Below are positions 1 to 9,708 of a DNA stretch of 64,000 nucleotides, in pieces. Numbering within the stretch: the first letter of the stretch is position 1; each line of letters starts with the position of its first letter. This DNA is from Pseudomonas sp. UMAB-08. Lineage in GTDB: Bacteria; Pseudomonadota; Gammaproteobacteria; Pseudomonadales; Pseudomonadaceae. The notes below the pieces were generated by a model. The model worked only from the letters and a program-made list of their open reading frames with translations, was not told the DNA's origin and made no database searches. The stretch is taken from positions 124,001 through 188,000 of the forward strand of contig NZ_LT607415.1 of NCBI RefSeq assembly GCF_900095225.1. The letters run 5' to 3'. The position numbers were made by a program, and so were the translations under genes.

Positions 1-2
1 AC

Positions 3-3000
3 GAAGACATTCTGTCTGTCGATGCTTTGCTGTACCGCCGGATCGTATCGTTTGGCAGCTTGCCGCCCGCGTATTTCGTCGCCTTGTGCGAAGAGAAAGT
101 CGCGCGGTATGACAACCGGATTCAGGCATGGATCGGGGAGGAGGGCGAGCGCGTAAAGCCCTTGGCCGAGTACCGCCGTTTTCACGCTGCCTTGCATACC
201 GCCTCGGTGTCGATGCAAGCAATCACGAGCACCCTGAGTGCCAGTGCAGCGCAGCTTATCAATGAAAAAGAGGCCGGGTTGATCGAGCATCGCGGGCAAG
301 CGTTGCTCAGTGAAGCGCAGCTTCAGGCCTATGAGGGCTCGATCAGCGCTGTCGATCTGACGCACATCCAGCAAGCGCTCGGCGCGCTTGACCCTCTTGC
401 CGAATCAGTGCGGGTGACTGACCTGGGCATTGCTGTCGATGAAACGGTTCATGCCTTGAGCGGCGTTCTGATTTTTACCACGCAGCAGGCGCTCGATACG
501 CCTGATGCCGAAGAGTCCGCACTGTTATTCATGCCGGGGAAAGGCGGTGGACTACAGAAGTTCTCATCGTTGCAGGCGCTCAAAGATGAGGTGCAGTTCA
601 CCTTGCAGTCGGGCCTGGACACGCCGTTCTGGCGGCATCTGTCTGCCCTGTCGCGAGGTGCGGCAATGGACGAGGCCAAGACCGGTTCTCTGGAATTGAT
701 CACGCGTGTCATCACTGCGCCAGCCATGACCCACAGCGTGCACGTGCAGATTGAAAGCCTTGAAGCAGCGACTCGCGCGGCCACCGATGGCCAGCGTTTT
801 TTTGATGACGCCAGCAACGAGGAGGCCACGCTGAGTCGTTTGTATCTGGAGTTGACGGACAACCTGCAGGTCCATCGTAACGATGCGCGGGACCAGGCCA
901 TCGACCGAGTGGCCGAGCAGCAACGAACCGGTGAATTGGTCGAGCAGATGCCGCAATGGCTGCTGCACGCCCCGGTCGATATTCGCCGTGAATATGGCCA
1001 GCGGTTGAGCGCGTACCATGCAGCGGCGGCCTTGCTGGAAAGCCAGCTGGACGCAGTGTTGCCATCATTCGAGGCATTCACCCGCCAGACGCTCGCGGCT
1101 CGGATCAAGGACGATCTGGGCATCGATGTCGACGCCGATCAGGTCTTTATCGACCTGCCTGAAAGCGCGACTCGGGATTTCGATATCGATCCGCAGTACG
1201 GCGTGCTCCGCCATGGCAACAGCTGGAGTGCAAGCGCTGAGCGGGTTCGGTTCTCCGTGTCTGAGTTGGCTCGTTACAACATCGATCCCAAGGATGAAGA
1301 GCTGGCGGCGCGACTGACCTTTGCCAGGATCGATTTGCCCGCCGGTGACCTTGAAGCTGCTGTTGGCCTGACAGTCGATTACATCGCCCGAACCCTACCC
1401 CTGGTCGATATCGCTGATCGGTACCGGGCGTTGTTGGGCCGCGTGTTCCAGACGCGTCAGGAGATGTCGCAGCTGATCGCGCCCGACGTTCTGCTCAAAC
1501 CCTATGAACTGGAAATTTTGCTGGAAGGTTTTGCTGCCCTGCAAAACAAACGCTTGAGCGTTCATGGTTACCGCGTGCTTGAGTGGGCTGTGCAAGCGCG
1601 TTCCAATGCGGACCTGCGCGCAACCCAACTGCAAATGAGCTGGGTTGTTCTCAATCCGGGTCATGCGGTAAGCGGTGAAACCAAAAGCGCGACGCTTTCA
1701 GGTCTCTGCGTGATCCATCACGAGACGACAGGGACCACCCTGGTGTATTTGCCTCAAGCGCCTGACGGGTTTTCGCTGATAGAGGCCGGAAGTTTAAAAG
1801 AGGCCAAGGAGCGCTTGATCAATCGGCTCATTGGTAAACCTGCCCTTATTGAATACTTGGTGTCGCGCACAGTTCAAGAGGAGCGCCAGGCGGCTGATAC
1901 GCGCTATATCGAAGAAGCGTTGCTACGTAGGTTCGACGGTTTCATCACCTTCACTCCTGCCCTTTTTCTAAAAGTAGCGGCTCAGCAGGTGGATGCGCGT
2001 GCCTGGCTGATCCATGCACATATCAAGCGCGAGGCGCGTAGCAACGCCGACATCCACAGTGGACACGAGTTGCGTAAAAGCCAGGCATATATGGCGTACT
2101 TCAAGGCAATCCTGTCGTTCCTGCCGGGTTTGGGGACCCTGTTCAGCGTGCATGATGGCTGGAATGACGGCCACTCCGCAGTTGCAGCCTTCAGAGAGGG
2201 CAGAACGTTCGAGGGTGAGGTGCTGACGGCAAGCGCATCCCTGAGCGTACTGGACATCCTGCTCTCAGTGGTGCCGGGCGTCGCCACGGTTGCCGCCTTC
2301 GCCAAGGTCGCCCGCCGCGCGACAAAATTGCGCCAGGCTGCCCGGTTGACGGGCACGTTGCCCTCGGTCACGCGCAAGCGCTACGTGCTCACGTCATTCA
2401 AAGGGTATGAGGCCGACGTTTCACCGGTCGGAGCAAGCAAACAGAACGGGGTCAACGCGGGCGCGGTGTTGAAAGACGGGCAGCTCTGGATACAACGGCA
2501 AGGCAAGTTTTACAAGGTCTACAGGCGCAAAGGCGAGCAGTCACTTCGTCTGCAGAAGACGGCGGGGCAAGGGTATGAACCACCGGTGCGTCTCGACTCA
2601 CAGGGGGACTGGGTTTATCACACGGATGTCGGCCTCAAGGGCGGGGTGAAATCGAGTATCGCCGAGACGCTGATTAGCGATGCCCATCCCGATGGCAGCT
2701 TTACGCGCAAGCAGGCGCGCGAGTTGCTTGATCAGTTTGCGTTTCCCGTCGATCAACAACGACGGCTTGAACTGGACGTGGCCGTACATTACCAAAGCCA
2801 CAGAGCAGTTCCAGGCTGGGCAGAGGCCCATCGACGCCAACCACAAGGTCAGACGGTCGCGCCCCTGCCCATTCCCGTTGCAAACAAACGCAAGCAACCA
2901 GCCCCCTCAACCAGCGAAACCAATCGCCAGCCGCCGCAGCCGGTTCCGGGCACCAGCCGGAGCATCGCTGTGCCAGCAGACAATTGGAAAGGCTGGGGCC

Positions 3001-4028
3001 TGGAGCTGGACGAGCTGACTGTGCTGGAGCCCATTGGGCAACAGCCGCCGATCTTCCGGGTGACCGGTGCGCCTGAGCGCGAAGTCGTTGTCATGGGCCG
3101 CGAATGTTTCGATATCCTGCCTGCCGGTTCGACACAAAACCCGAGCATCGTATTTCTGCGCAACCCAGCAGCGGGGAGCTCCAGAGGCAGCTTCGCAGAG
3201 TTGAATGAGGCCATCAGGATCAACCCGTTCGATCAACCTGTGATGGCGTCTTTCAAGGCAGGCCAATGGACCGTTCACGGGCCTTTGTTTTCGAAAAAAA
3301 TCCAGAGCCTCATTGCTGATATTCGCCCGGCATTTACCCCCATCTCCCAGCGAGTACTGGCGGAGAAGCTTTACGAGTTGGCCGACAGTGCCGGCCTGAG
3401 CATGACTGCCACCCGGTTGATAAATATGAAAGCGACGCTCAATGCCTGGAGGAAGGGGCACGCTGCGCCATTGGCAAAACTCAACGATCCGCTGGCCATG
3501 CTTGATGGGACAAGGCCTACAGGCAGCACCTATCAAAGCATGAACATCAGCTATGAAAGTTCGCTCGACACGTTTCATCGGCTGGACTTCCTGCCTGGGG
3601 ATCCGTCAGACCTGGCAAAGCTTAGAGGGGGGGCGGATGCGATGAATGTCCAGGAACTGAGTCAGTTGATGACCCGCCAGTTGACGTCGAGCGGTTACGA
3701 GCTATTACCCGGCGGGGATTTGATGCACTTCACGCCCACGTTGACGTTTCAGCGGCCCGGACTGGATCAGCTGTACATGATGAGTGTGCGGCGAGTCCAC
3801 AACAGTCAGGTGGCGCATGAGCTACAACCTCTACCGTTGGGATTTCCGCTGTCCAGCACGTGGCTTGATGCCTTTTTGGACCGCTATGCCGGTACGTCGG
3901 TAGCGACAAGAATCGCGGCCGCCCGGGAGCAGGGGCGTCTGATCAGGCTGGTGGGCGGGACAAACACCACCCGGGTGTCGGGTGTTAGAACACAATTGTT
4001 TGTTGTCAGGGTCGCCGATGATATTTGA
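3..4028 (+). CDS. Giant dermonecrotic-toxin-like protein (DUF6543 type), 5' end cut by window
   Basis: The reading frame is open to the left edge, so the gene starts outside the window; the TTG at 27 is only the first possible start codon visible. At least 1,333 residues are present. The style (long helical, charged, repeated 'Y...L...A' stretches, few cysteines, no visible signal peptide) matches the very large Pseudomonas proteins annotated as dermonecrotic toxin domain or DUF6543 proteins; that is recognition of the family, not a proven hit. Two hydrophobic stretches, near residues 686-705 and 735-762, could insert into membranes. A proline/glutamine-rich linker lies near residues 955-1000 and separates a C-terminal domain of about 330 residues that may be the effector part. 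Function is inferred only. It stands alone, followed by 279 non-coding bases. Confidence 0.6.
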   Translation, partial: EDILSVDALLYRRIVSFGSLPPAYFVALCEEKVARYDNRIQAWIGEEGERVKPLAEYRRFHAALHTASVSMQAITSTLSASAAQLINEKEAGLIEHRGQALLSEAQLQAYEGSISAVDLTHIQQALGALDPLAESVRVTDLGIAVDETVHALSGVLIFTTQQALDTPDAEESALLFMPGKGGGLQKFSSLQALKDEVQFTLQSGLDTPFWRHLSALSRGAAMDEAKTGSLELITRVITAPAMTHSVHVQIESLEAATRAATDGQRFFDDASNEEATLSRLYLELTDNLQVHRNDARDQAIDRVAEQQRTGELVEQMPQWLLHAPVDIRREYGQRLSAYHAAAALLESQLDAVLPSFEAFTRQTLAARIKDDLGIDVDADQVFIDLPESATRDFDIDPQYGVLRHGNSWSASAERVRFSVSELARYNIDPKDEELAARLTFARIDLPAGDLEAAVGLTVDYIARTLPLVDIADRYRALLGRVFQTRQEMSQLIAPDVLLKPYELEILLEGFAALQNKRLSVHGYRVLEWAVQARSNADLRATQLQMSWVVLNPGHAVSGETKSATLSGLCVIHHETTGTTLVYLPQAPDGFSLIEAGSLKEAKERLINRLIGKPALIEYLVSRTVQEERQAADTRYIEEALLRRFDGFITFTPALFLKVAAQQVDARAWLIHAHIKREARSNADIHSGHELRKSQAYMAYFKAILSFLPGLGTLFSVHDGWNDGHSAVAAFREGRTFEGEVLTASASLSVLDILLSVVPGVATVAAFAKVARRATKLRQAARLTGTLPSVTRKRYVLTSFKGYEADVSPVGASKQNGVNAGAVLKDGQLWIQRQGKFYKVYRRKGEQSLRLQKTAGQGYEPPVRLDSQGDWVYHTDVGLKGGVKSSIAETLISDAHPDGSFTRKQARELLDQFAFPVDQQRRLELDVAVHYQSHRAVPGWAEAHRRQPQGQTVAPLPIPVANKRKQPAPSTSETNRQPPQPVPGTSRSIAVPADNWKGWGLELDELTVLEPIGQQPPIFRVTGAPEREVVVMGRECFDILPAGSTQNPSIVFLRNPAAGSSRGSFAELNEAIRINPFDQPVMASFKAGQWTVHGPLFSKKIQSLIADIRPAFTPISQRVLAEKLYELADSAGLSMTATRLINMKATLNAWRKGHAAPLAKLNDPLAMLDGTRPTGSTYQSMNISYESSLDTFHRLDFLPGDPSDLAKLRGGADAMNVQELSQLMTRQLTSSGYELLPGGDLMHFTPTLTFQRPGLDQLYMMSVRRVHNSQVAHELQPLPLGFPLSSTWLDAFLDRYAGTSVATRIAAAREQGRLIRLVGGTNTTRVSGVRTQLFVVRVADDI

Positions 4029-4154
4029 CGGCGGCTGATGTTCAATACGCTTTTGTGGGAACGCATTGGCCGGGTTTGCTTCGCCATAACGCGCTGAACT
4101 GTCGGTTTGTTTAACCGCCAGGTCAGCGCCTGGCAAGAAGTGAACTCGTGATTT

Positions 4155-4268
4155 TGTGTACAAAAAAACAAAGTAATGTTTTTAGAGTTGTACGTAATGT
4201 GTTCGATGTTGTGTGCGTAAAGCTGTCGATAAGACCGTACCTATTCACCCCCCATGCACTGTGTACAA
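4155..4268. promoter_or_regulatory. Two identical TGTGTACAA sites upstream of the GntR gene
   Basis: The nonamer TGTGTACAA occurs at 4155-4163 and again at 4260-4268, exactly 105 bases apart (about ten helical turns). The first copy sits in TTGTGTACAA, which fits the TNGT-N-ACNA pattern known for FadR/FCD-type GntR operators. The second lies 40 bases before the ATG of the regulator at 4308. Autoregulation through a DNA loop is an inference. Confidence 0.4.
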
Positions 4269-4307
4269 TGTGTCGGTACTTTATCTGTGACTTGCACACG
4301 AGCGCCC

Positions 4308-5072
4308 ATGAACGAACAGTTGCAGCCCCTCAAGAAACAGCCGCGAACCGTCAAGGCCGGCCGTGTCGGCACGCAGGACGACAGGGTCTACGCGCATATT
4401 TTCGAGGCGATTCTCGAACAGCGTCTGGCCCCCGGTACGAAGCTGAGCGAGGAGGCTCTCGGGGAGATTTTCGGCGTCAGCCGCACGATCATTCGTCGTG
4501 CCTTGTCACGCCTGGCCCACGAAGGGGTTGTGTTGCTGCGGCCCAACCGTGGCGCGGTGGTTGCCAGCCCGAGCGTCGAGGAGGCGCGGCAGGTATTTTT
4601 TGCCAGACGCATGGTGGAAAAAGCGATCACTGAGTTGGCGGTCGAACACGCCACGCCTGAGCAGCTTGCCCAATTGCGGCAAATGGTCAGTGATGAGCGC
4701 GACAGTTTTTCACGTGGAGACCGGGGTGCCGGGATTCGCTTGTCGGGCGAGTTTCACCTCACGCTGGCGGTGGTTGCGCAGAACGCGCCGCTGATCAGCT
4801 TCCAGCGCAGCCTCGTTTCCCAGACATCGTTGATCATCGCTCAGTACGAAAACGGCAACCGTTCGCACTGCTCCTATGATGAACACACCCAGTTGATCGA
4901 CGCCATCGAGGCGCGTAACACCGAGTTGGCCGTGAGCCTGATGATGCGTCACATGGATCACATCGACAGCAAGCTCAACCTCGACGAAGAGAGCGCCTCA
5001 GACGACCTGCACGCAGTGTTCTCGCACCTGCTGCAAAGCAAGAAAAAGCCGGGGCGCAGTCCGGCGGTTTAA
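4308..5072 (+). CDS. GntR family transcriptional regulator, FCD (FadR) type
   Basis: Encodes 254 residues. The N-terminal winged helix-turn-helix covers roughly residues 20-90 (including EEALGEIFGVSRTIIRRALS and the wing motif RPNRGAVVA). An all-helical FCD ligand-binding domain follows, with metal-ligand-like residues in 'SGEFHLTL' and 'MMRHMDHID'. The ATG at 4308 is preferred over one at 4254 because it begins just before the conserved domain and follows the family's usual N-terminal length. It runs toward guaD and ends 11 bases from it, so it is a good candidate to control purine breakdown, but the substrate cannot be read from sequence. Two TGTGTACAA sites upstream suggest autoregulation. 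Confidence 0.85.
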   Translation: MNEQLQPLKKQPRTVKAGRVGTQDDRVYAHIFEAILEQRLAPGTKLSEEALGEIFGVSRTIIRRALSRLAHEGVVLLRPNRGAVVASPSVEEARQVFFARRMVEKAITELAVEHATPEQLAQLRQMVSDERDSFSRGDRGAGIRLSGEFHLTLAVVAQNAPLISFQRSLVSQTSLIIAQYENGNRSHCSYDEHTQLIDAIEARNTELAVSLMMRHMDHIDSKLNLDEESASDDLHAVFSHLLQSKKKPGRSPAV

Positions 5073-5083
5073 GCAGCGGGACT

Positions 5084-6418
5084 TCAAGATCGCCGATGCA
5101 CCAACTGCCCCGCCGAGTAGGTCTCCAGTACCGCGCGATCGTCCCCCAGCGTGGTCAGTACAAATAACGTCTCTTCGATATCCTTGGTCTGTTTCAGGCG
5201 GTAGGAGAGCAGCGGGGTGGCGTTGTAGTCGAGGACCAGGAAGTCAGCCTCATTGCCAGGGTGCAAGCTGCCAATCTTGTCTTCCAGGCGCAGTGCTCGC
5301 GCGCCGCCCAATGTCGCCAGGTACAGTGACTTGAACGGGCTCAGCTTCGCCCCCTGCAACTGCATCACTTTGTAGGCTTCGTTCAGCGTTTGCAGGATCG
5401 AGAAGCTGGTGCCTGCGCCGACGTCAGTGCCCAGGCCTACGTTGAGTGTGTGCTTCTCGGCCATCGGCAGATTGAACAGGCCGCTGCCCAGAAACAGGTT
5501 CGACGTCGGGCAGAACGCCACGGCCGAACCGGTCTCTGCCAACCGCTGGCATTCGTCGTCACACAGGTGCACGCCGTGGGCGAATACCGAGCGCTCGCCG
5601 AGCAGCTTGAAGTGGTCGTAAACGTCCAGATAATTGTTGCGCTCAGGGAATAGCACCTTGATCCATTCGATTTCTTTCAGGTTCTCGCTGATGTGAGTCT
5701 GCAGGTACACGTCAGGGTATTCGCTGAGCAACTGCCCGGCCAATGCCAGCTGTTTCGGGGTGCTGGTCGGCGCGAAACGTGGGGTCACCGCGTAGTGCAG
5801 GCGCCCTTTGCCATGCCAGCGCTCGATCAACGCCTTGCTGTCGACGTAGCTCGATTCGGCGGTGTCGGTCAGGTAGTCCGGCGCATTGCGATCCATCATC
5901 ACCTTGCCGGCAATCATGCGCAGATTGAGCTTTTCGGCTGCTGTGAAAAACGCCTCAACCGACGCTTTGTGCACACTGCCGAACACCAGCGCGGTGGTCG
6001 TGCCGTTACGCAGTAATTCTTTAAGGAAAATGTCCGAGACTTCAGCTGCATGGGCTGGATCAGCGAACTGTTTCTCGCACGGGAAGGTGTAGGTGTTCAG
6101 CCAATCCAGCAGTTGTTCTCCATAGGAACCGACCATACCGGTTTGTGGCAAATGGATGTGCGTGTCGATGAAGCCGGGCGTGATCAGCGCGTCAGGGTAT
6201 TCGGTCATCTCGACATCTGCACCGAGCTGGCCCAGCAGGTCCGCGGCATGCCCAAGGGCGATAATCTTGCCATTGTCGACTACCAGCAAACCGTCTTCGA
6301 AATACTCATAGGACGCCTCGATCACCACCTCGGCGGGGTCGGCGATGCTGTGCAGGATGGCGGCGCGGTAGGCTTTCGTGGCGGTGTGGCTACCGGTTCT
6401 TGCAGATGCAGACGTCAT
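5084..6418 (-). CDS. guaD: Guanine deaminase
   Basis: 444 residues of the amidohydrolase superfamily; converts guanine to xanthine, feeding the xanthine dehydrogenase encoded upstream. Zinc-ligand motifs visible are the HIHLPQ motif near residue 85, QTHISEN, HGVHLCDDE and GLGTDVGAG. The ATG at 6418 (MTSASART) is preferred to an upstream in-frame start because that one would overlap xdhC widely and add an unconserved leader. The start lies 7 bases after the xdhC stop, so it is the last gene of the xdhA-xdhB-xdhC-guaD operon. Cytoplasmic. Confidence 0.93.
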   Translation of the reverse strand: MTSASARTGSHTATKAYRAAILHSIADPAEVVIEASYEYFEDGLLVVDNGKIIALGHAADLLGQLGADVEMTEYPDALITPGFIDTHIHLPQTGMVGSYGEQLLDWLNTYTFPCEKQFADPAHAAEVSDIFLKELLRNGTTTALVFGSVHKASVEAFFTAAEKLNLRMIAGKVMMDRNAPDYLTDTAESSYVDSKALIERWHGKGRLHYAVTPRFAPTSTPKQLALAGQLLSEYPDVYLQTHISENLKEIEWIKVLFPERNNYLDVYDHFKLLGERSVFAHGVHLCDDECQRLAETGSAVAFCPTSNLFLGSGLFNLPMAEKHTLNVGLGTDVGAGTSFSILQTLNEAYKVMQLQGAKLSPFKSLYLATLGGARALRLEDKIGSLHPGNEADFLVLDYNATPLLSYRLKQTKDIEETLFVLTTLGDDRAVLETYSAGQLVHRRS

Positions 6419-6425
6419 AGAAGTC

Positions 6426-7265
6426 TCATTGAGCTTGGCTGCGGCGTGAAACCGGCAACAGGTGTGCAACAGGTTCGGCATTGCTGCTGTGTTGGCCGAA
6501 GCTGGCGTTGTAGGTGGCGATCACTTCAGCGGCAATGGACACGGCGATCTCGATGGGCAATTTGCCTTTGACCTCGGCCAGGCCCATCGGGCAACGCATG
6601 CGTTGCAGCAGCGCCGCATCGAAACCGCGCTCACGCAGACGGTGCTCGAACTTGACCCGTTTGGTCTTCGAACCGATCAAGCCGAAATAAGTGAAATCAT
6701 TGCGCGTGAGAATGGCAGCGGTCAGCTCCAGATCCAGCTGATGGTTGTGGGTCATGACGATGCAATAACTGCCGGCGGGTAATTGCTCGACTTCATCCAC
6801 AGGCTCTTCGTTGACGATCCGTGTGACGCCCTCCGGGATCAGCGCGGGGAACTCATGCTCCCGCGAATCGATCCAGCGCACCCGACAGGGCAGGCTGGCG
6901 AGCAGCGGCACCAGCGCCCGGCCGACATGCCCGGCACCGAATACCGCAATATGCGCCTGAGGCTGGCCCATGGGCTCGAACAGCAAGACGTTCATCCCAC
7001 CGCAGCACTGGCCCAGGCTGGCGCCCAGGCTGAAGCGCTCCAGGCGCGTGCCTTGAATGCCGCTGGCGAGCATCTCGCGGGCGATCTGCATCGCTTTGTA
7101 TTCCAGGTGCCCGCCACCGACGGTGTCAAAGATCCGCTCGGCAGTGACGACCATCTTCGAACCGGCATTGCGCGGCGACGAGCCGCGCTCGTCGATGATG
7201 GTCACCAGCACGCAGGGTTCGCCCTGGTTTTGCAGCTCGGCGAGAGCGCTGATCCAGTTGTTCAT
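6426..7265 (-). CDS. xdhC: Xanthine dehydrogenase accessory protein XdhC
   Basis: 279 residues. XdhC binds molybdenum cofactor, helps sulfurate it and loads it into XdhB. The protein starts with the XdhC/CoxI domain (MNNWISALAELQNQGEP, then VTIIDERGSSPRNAG) and has a C-terminal Rossmann-like domain (AVFGAGHVGRALVPLL near residue 110; GLIGSKTKR near residue 200). The conserved cysteine motif GQCCGG lies near residue 87. It sits between xdhB (10 bases downstream of its stop) and guaD, as usual in pseudomonads. Confidence 0.93.
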   Translation of the reverse strand: MNNWISALAELQNQGEPCVLVTIIDERGSSPRNAGSKMVVTAERIFDTVGGGHLEYKAMQIAREMLASGIQGTRLERFSLGASLGQCCGGMNVLLFEPMGQPQAHIAVFGAGHVGRALVPLLASLPCRVRWIDSREHEFPALIPEGVTRIVNEEPVDEVEQLPAGSYCIVMTHNHQLDLELTAAILTRNDFTYFGLIGSKTKRVKFEHRLRERGFDAALLQRMRCPMGLAEVKGKLPIEIAVSIAAEVIATYNASFGQHSSNAEPVAHLLPVSRRSQAQ

Positions 7266-7275
7266 GTGCGGTCTC

Positions 7276-9708
7276 CTAAGCTCTTGTAGGCGCGGGCTTG
7301 CCCGCGATCAGCCCGGGGTCGCGCTCGGTCGCCGCCGTCGCGCTATGCAACGTGCGCATTTGCTCGCACCCCCACAACACGCGTTCCGGGGTCGCGGGTG
7401 CGTCGATCTTCGGTTGATGTCGATAGTCGCCAAGGCTGGCAACGGCGTCCTTGATCGCGCACCAGGCGGCGATGCCGAGCATGAACGGCGGCTCGCCCAC
7501 AGCCTTGGAATGGAACACCGTGTCTTCCGGGTTTTTGCGGTTCTCCACCAGCTTGATCCGCAGGTCCAGGGGCATGTCGGCGACCGCTGGAATTTTGTAA
7601 CTGGCCGGGCCGTTGGTCATCAATTTGCCTTTGGCATTCCACACCAACTCTTCCATGGTCAGCCAGCCCATGCCCTGAATGAAGCCGCCTTCGACCTGGC
7701 CCATATCGATGGCCGGGTTCAGCGAGGCGCCCACGTCATGCAGAATATCGGTGCGCAGCATCTTGTATTCGCCGGTCAGGGTATCGATCACCACTTCAAC
7801 GCAGGCCACGCCGTAAGCGAAGTAGTAGAACGGATGACCCCGCGCCTGGCTGCGGTCGTAATAGATTTTAGGTGTTTTGTAATAGCCGGTGCTCGACAGC
7901 GATACCTGGCCGATCCATGCCTGTTGCGCCAGGGATTCGAACGACAGAATCTGCTCGCCAACCCGCACGTGGCCATTGCGAAACTGCACCTGATCTTCGC
8001 TGACCTTGTACTGCCGTGCAGCGAATTCCACCAGCCGTTGTTTGAGGATTTCAGCGGCGTTCTGCGCAGCTTTGCCATTCAGGTCGGCACCGCTGGAGGC
8101 GGCTGTTGGCGAGGTGTTCGGCACTTTGTCGGTATTGGTCGCAGTGATCTGGATCCGGTCGATATCAACCTGGAACACCTCGGCCACCACCTGCGCAACC
8201 TTGATGTTCAGGCCCTGGCCCATCTCGGTGCCGCCATGGTTCAGGTGGATGCTGCCATCGGTGTAGATATGGATCAGCGCACCGGCTTGGTTGAGGAAGC
8301 TGGCGGTGAAGGAAATGCCGAATTTCACCGGGGTCAGCGCCAGACCTTTTTTCAGCACCGGGCTGTGTGCGTTGTAGGCACGAATCGATTTTCGCCGTTC
8401 TGCGTACTGGCTGCTGGCTTCCAGTTCAGCGGTCATTTCTTCGAGCATGTTGTGCTCGACCGTCTGGTAGTAATGGGTAACGTTGCGCTCGGTCTTGCCG
8501 TAGTAGTTGGCTTTGCGCACGTCCAGCGGGTCTTTGCCCAAGTGACGGGCGATGGTGTCCATCACTTCTTCGATCGCGACCATGCCTTGCGGGCCGCCGA
8601 AGCCGCGATAGGCAGTGTTCGAAGCGATATTGGTCTTGCAACGATGGCCATTGATGGTGGCATCGCCCAGGTAGTACGCGTTATCGGCATGGAACATCGC
8701 CCGGTCAACGATGGCGTTGGACAGGTCTGGCGAACAGCCGCAGTTGCCAGCCAGCTCCAGCTGAATCCCGTGCAGGCGTCCGCTGTCATCGAAGCCGACG
8801 TCGTACTCGATATAGAAGGGATGGCGCTTGCCGGTCATCAGCATGTCTTCGACCCGGGGCAGACGCATTTTGGTCGGCTGTCCGGTCAATACGGCGATCA
8901 CCGCGCACAGGCACGCAGGGCTTGCCGCCTGGGTTTCCTTGCCGCCAAACCCACCGCCCATGCGGCGCATATCGACCACGATTTTGTTCATAGACACGCC
9001 GAGTACTTCCGCCACCAGCTTTTGTACTTCGGTGGGGTTCTGCGTCGAGCAATAGACAATCATGCCCCCGTCTTCGGTGGGCATCACCGACGAGACCTGG
9101 GTTTCCAGATAGAAGTGTTCCTGCCCGCCGATGTGCAAGTTGCCCTGCAGGCGATGCGGCGCACTGGCGAGAGCACCGGTCGAATCACCGCGTTGATGAG
9201 TATGGCTGTCGAAGACGAAATGTTTTTTGCGCAAGGCCTCCACCACGTCCAGAACGGGCTCGAGGTCCTCGTATTCGATGATCGCGGCCATTGCTGCTTT
9301 GCGTGCGGTTTCCATATCCCGTGCGGCAACCGCGATCACCGGTTGGCCGACAAATTCGACGATATCGATGGCCAGCAACGGATCGCCCGGCAGCAATGGA
9401 CCAATGTCCTTGAGGCCCGGAATGTCCTCATGGGTGATGGCGATACGCACGCCTTCAAAGGCATAGCACGGTGATGTGTCGACGCTGATGATCCGCGCGC
9501 GTGCGCGGTCGGACAGGCGTGCATACACGTGCAATTGATTAGGGAATTCCAGGCGGTCATCGATGTACACCGCCTCGCCGGACACATGCTTGTCGGCGCT
9601 GTCGTGCTTGACGCTACGACCCACGCCTGTGGTCAGGTCCTGCTGAAACAGTGCGGCCATCTCGGCCTGGCTGTCTTCCAAGGTAGGGTCCGGGGCATGG
9701 TCAGACAT
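7276..9708 (-). CDS. xdhB: Xanthine dehydrogenase, molybdopterin-binding subunit
   Basis: 810 residues; the large catalytic subunit that oxidises hypoxanthine and xanthine to urate. It carries the aldehyde oxidase/xanthine dehydrogenase a/b hammerhead domain (residues about 30-140) and the molybdopterin-binding domain. RRMGGGFGGKE is the glycine-rich cofactor loop, and GGTEMGQGLN and VGEPPFMLG near the C-terminus are family signatures; the glutamate in the last is the expected catalytic base. It overlaps the end of xdhA by 8 bases, showing translational coupling. The final residues (LIAGKPAPTRA) are encoded by a REP palindrome, so the C-terminal tail appears to be repeat-derived. Confidence 0.95.
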   Translation of the reverse strand: MSDHAPDPTLEDSQAEMAALFQQDLTTGVGRSVKHDSADKHVSGEAVYIDDRLEFPNQLHVYARLSDRARARIISVDTSPCYAFEGVRIAITHEDIPGLKDIGPLLPGDPLLAIDIVEFVGQPVIAVAARDMETARKAAMAAIIEYEDLEPVLDVVEALRKKHFVFDSHTHQRGDSTGALASAPHRLQGNLHIGGQEHFYLETQVSSVMPTEDGGMIVYCSTQNPTEVQKLVAEVLGVSMNKIVVDMRRMGGGFGGKETQAASPACLCAVIAVLTGQPTKMRLPRVEDMLMTGKRHPFYIEYDVGFDDSGRLHGIQLELAGNCGCSPDLSNAIVDRAMFHADNAYYLGDATINGHRCKTNIASNTAYRGFGGPQGMVAIEEVMDTIARHLGKDPLDVRKANYYGKTERNVTHYYQTVEHNMLEEMTAELEASSQYAERRKSIRAYNAHSPVLKKGLALTPVKFGISFTASFLNQAGALIHIYTDGSIHLNHGGTEMGQGLNIKVAQVVAEVFQVDIDRIQITATNTDKVPNTSPTAASSGADLNGKAAQNAAEILKQRLVEFAARQYKVSEDQVQFRNGHVRVGEQILSFESLAQQAWIGQVSLSSTGYYKTPKIYYDRSQARGHPFYYFAYGVACVEVVIDTLTGEYKMLRTDILHDVGASLNPAIDMGQVEGGFIQGMGWLTMEELVWNAKGKLMTNGPASYKIPAVADMPLDLRIKLVENRKNPEDTVFHSKAVGEPPFMLGIAAWCAIKDAVASLGDYRHQPKIDAPATPERVLWGCEQMRTLHSATAATERDPGLIAGKPAPTRA
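7285..7308. repeat. REP-like palindrome inside the 3' end of xdhB
   Basis: The sequence TTGTAGGCGCGGGCTTGCCC, followed by GCGA, is the half-element common in fluorescent pseudomonads (compare the copy at 19251-19274). It lies within the last codons of xdhB, 20 bases ahead of the xdhC start, and encodes the tail GLIAGKPAPTRA. It could form a hairpin in the xdhB-xdhC junction of the mRNA. Confidence 0.65.

Noticed and set aside
7057..9474. Long 805-codon plus-strand open frame opposite xdhB
   Set aside because: It lies wholly antisense to a clearly conserved xdhB with all cofactor motifs; long antisense frames are common in GC-rich coding DNA.
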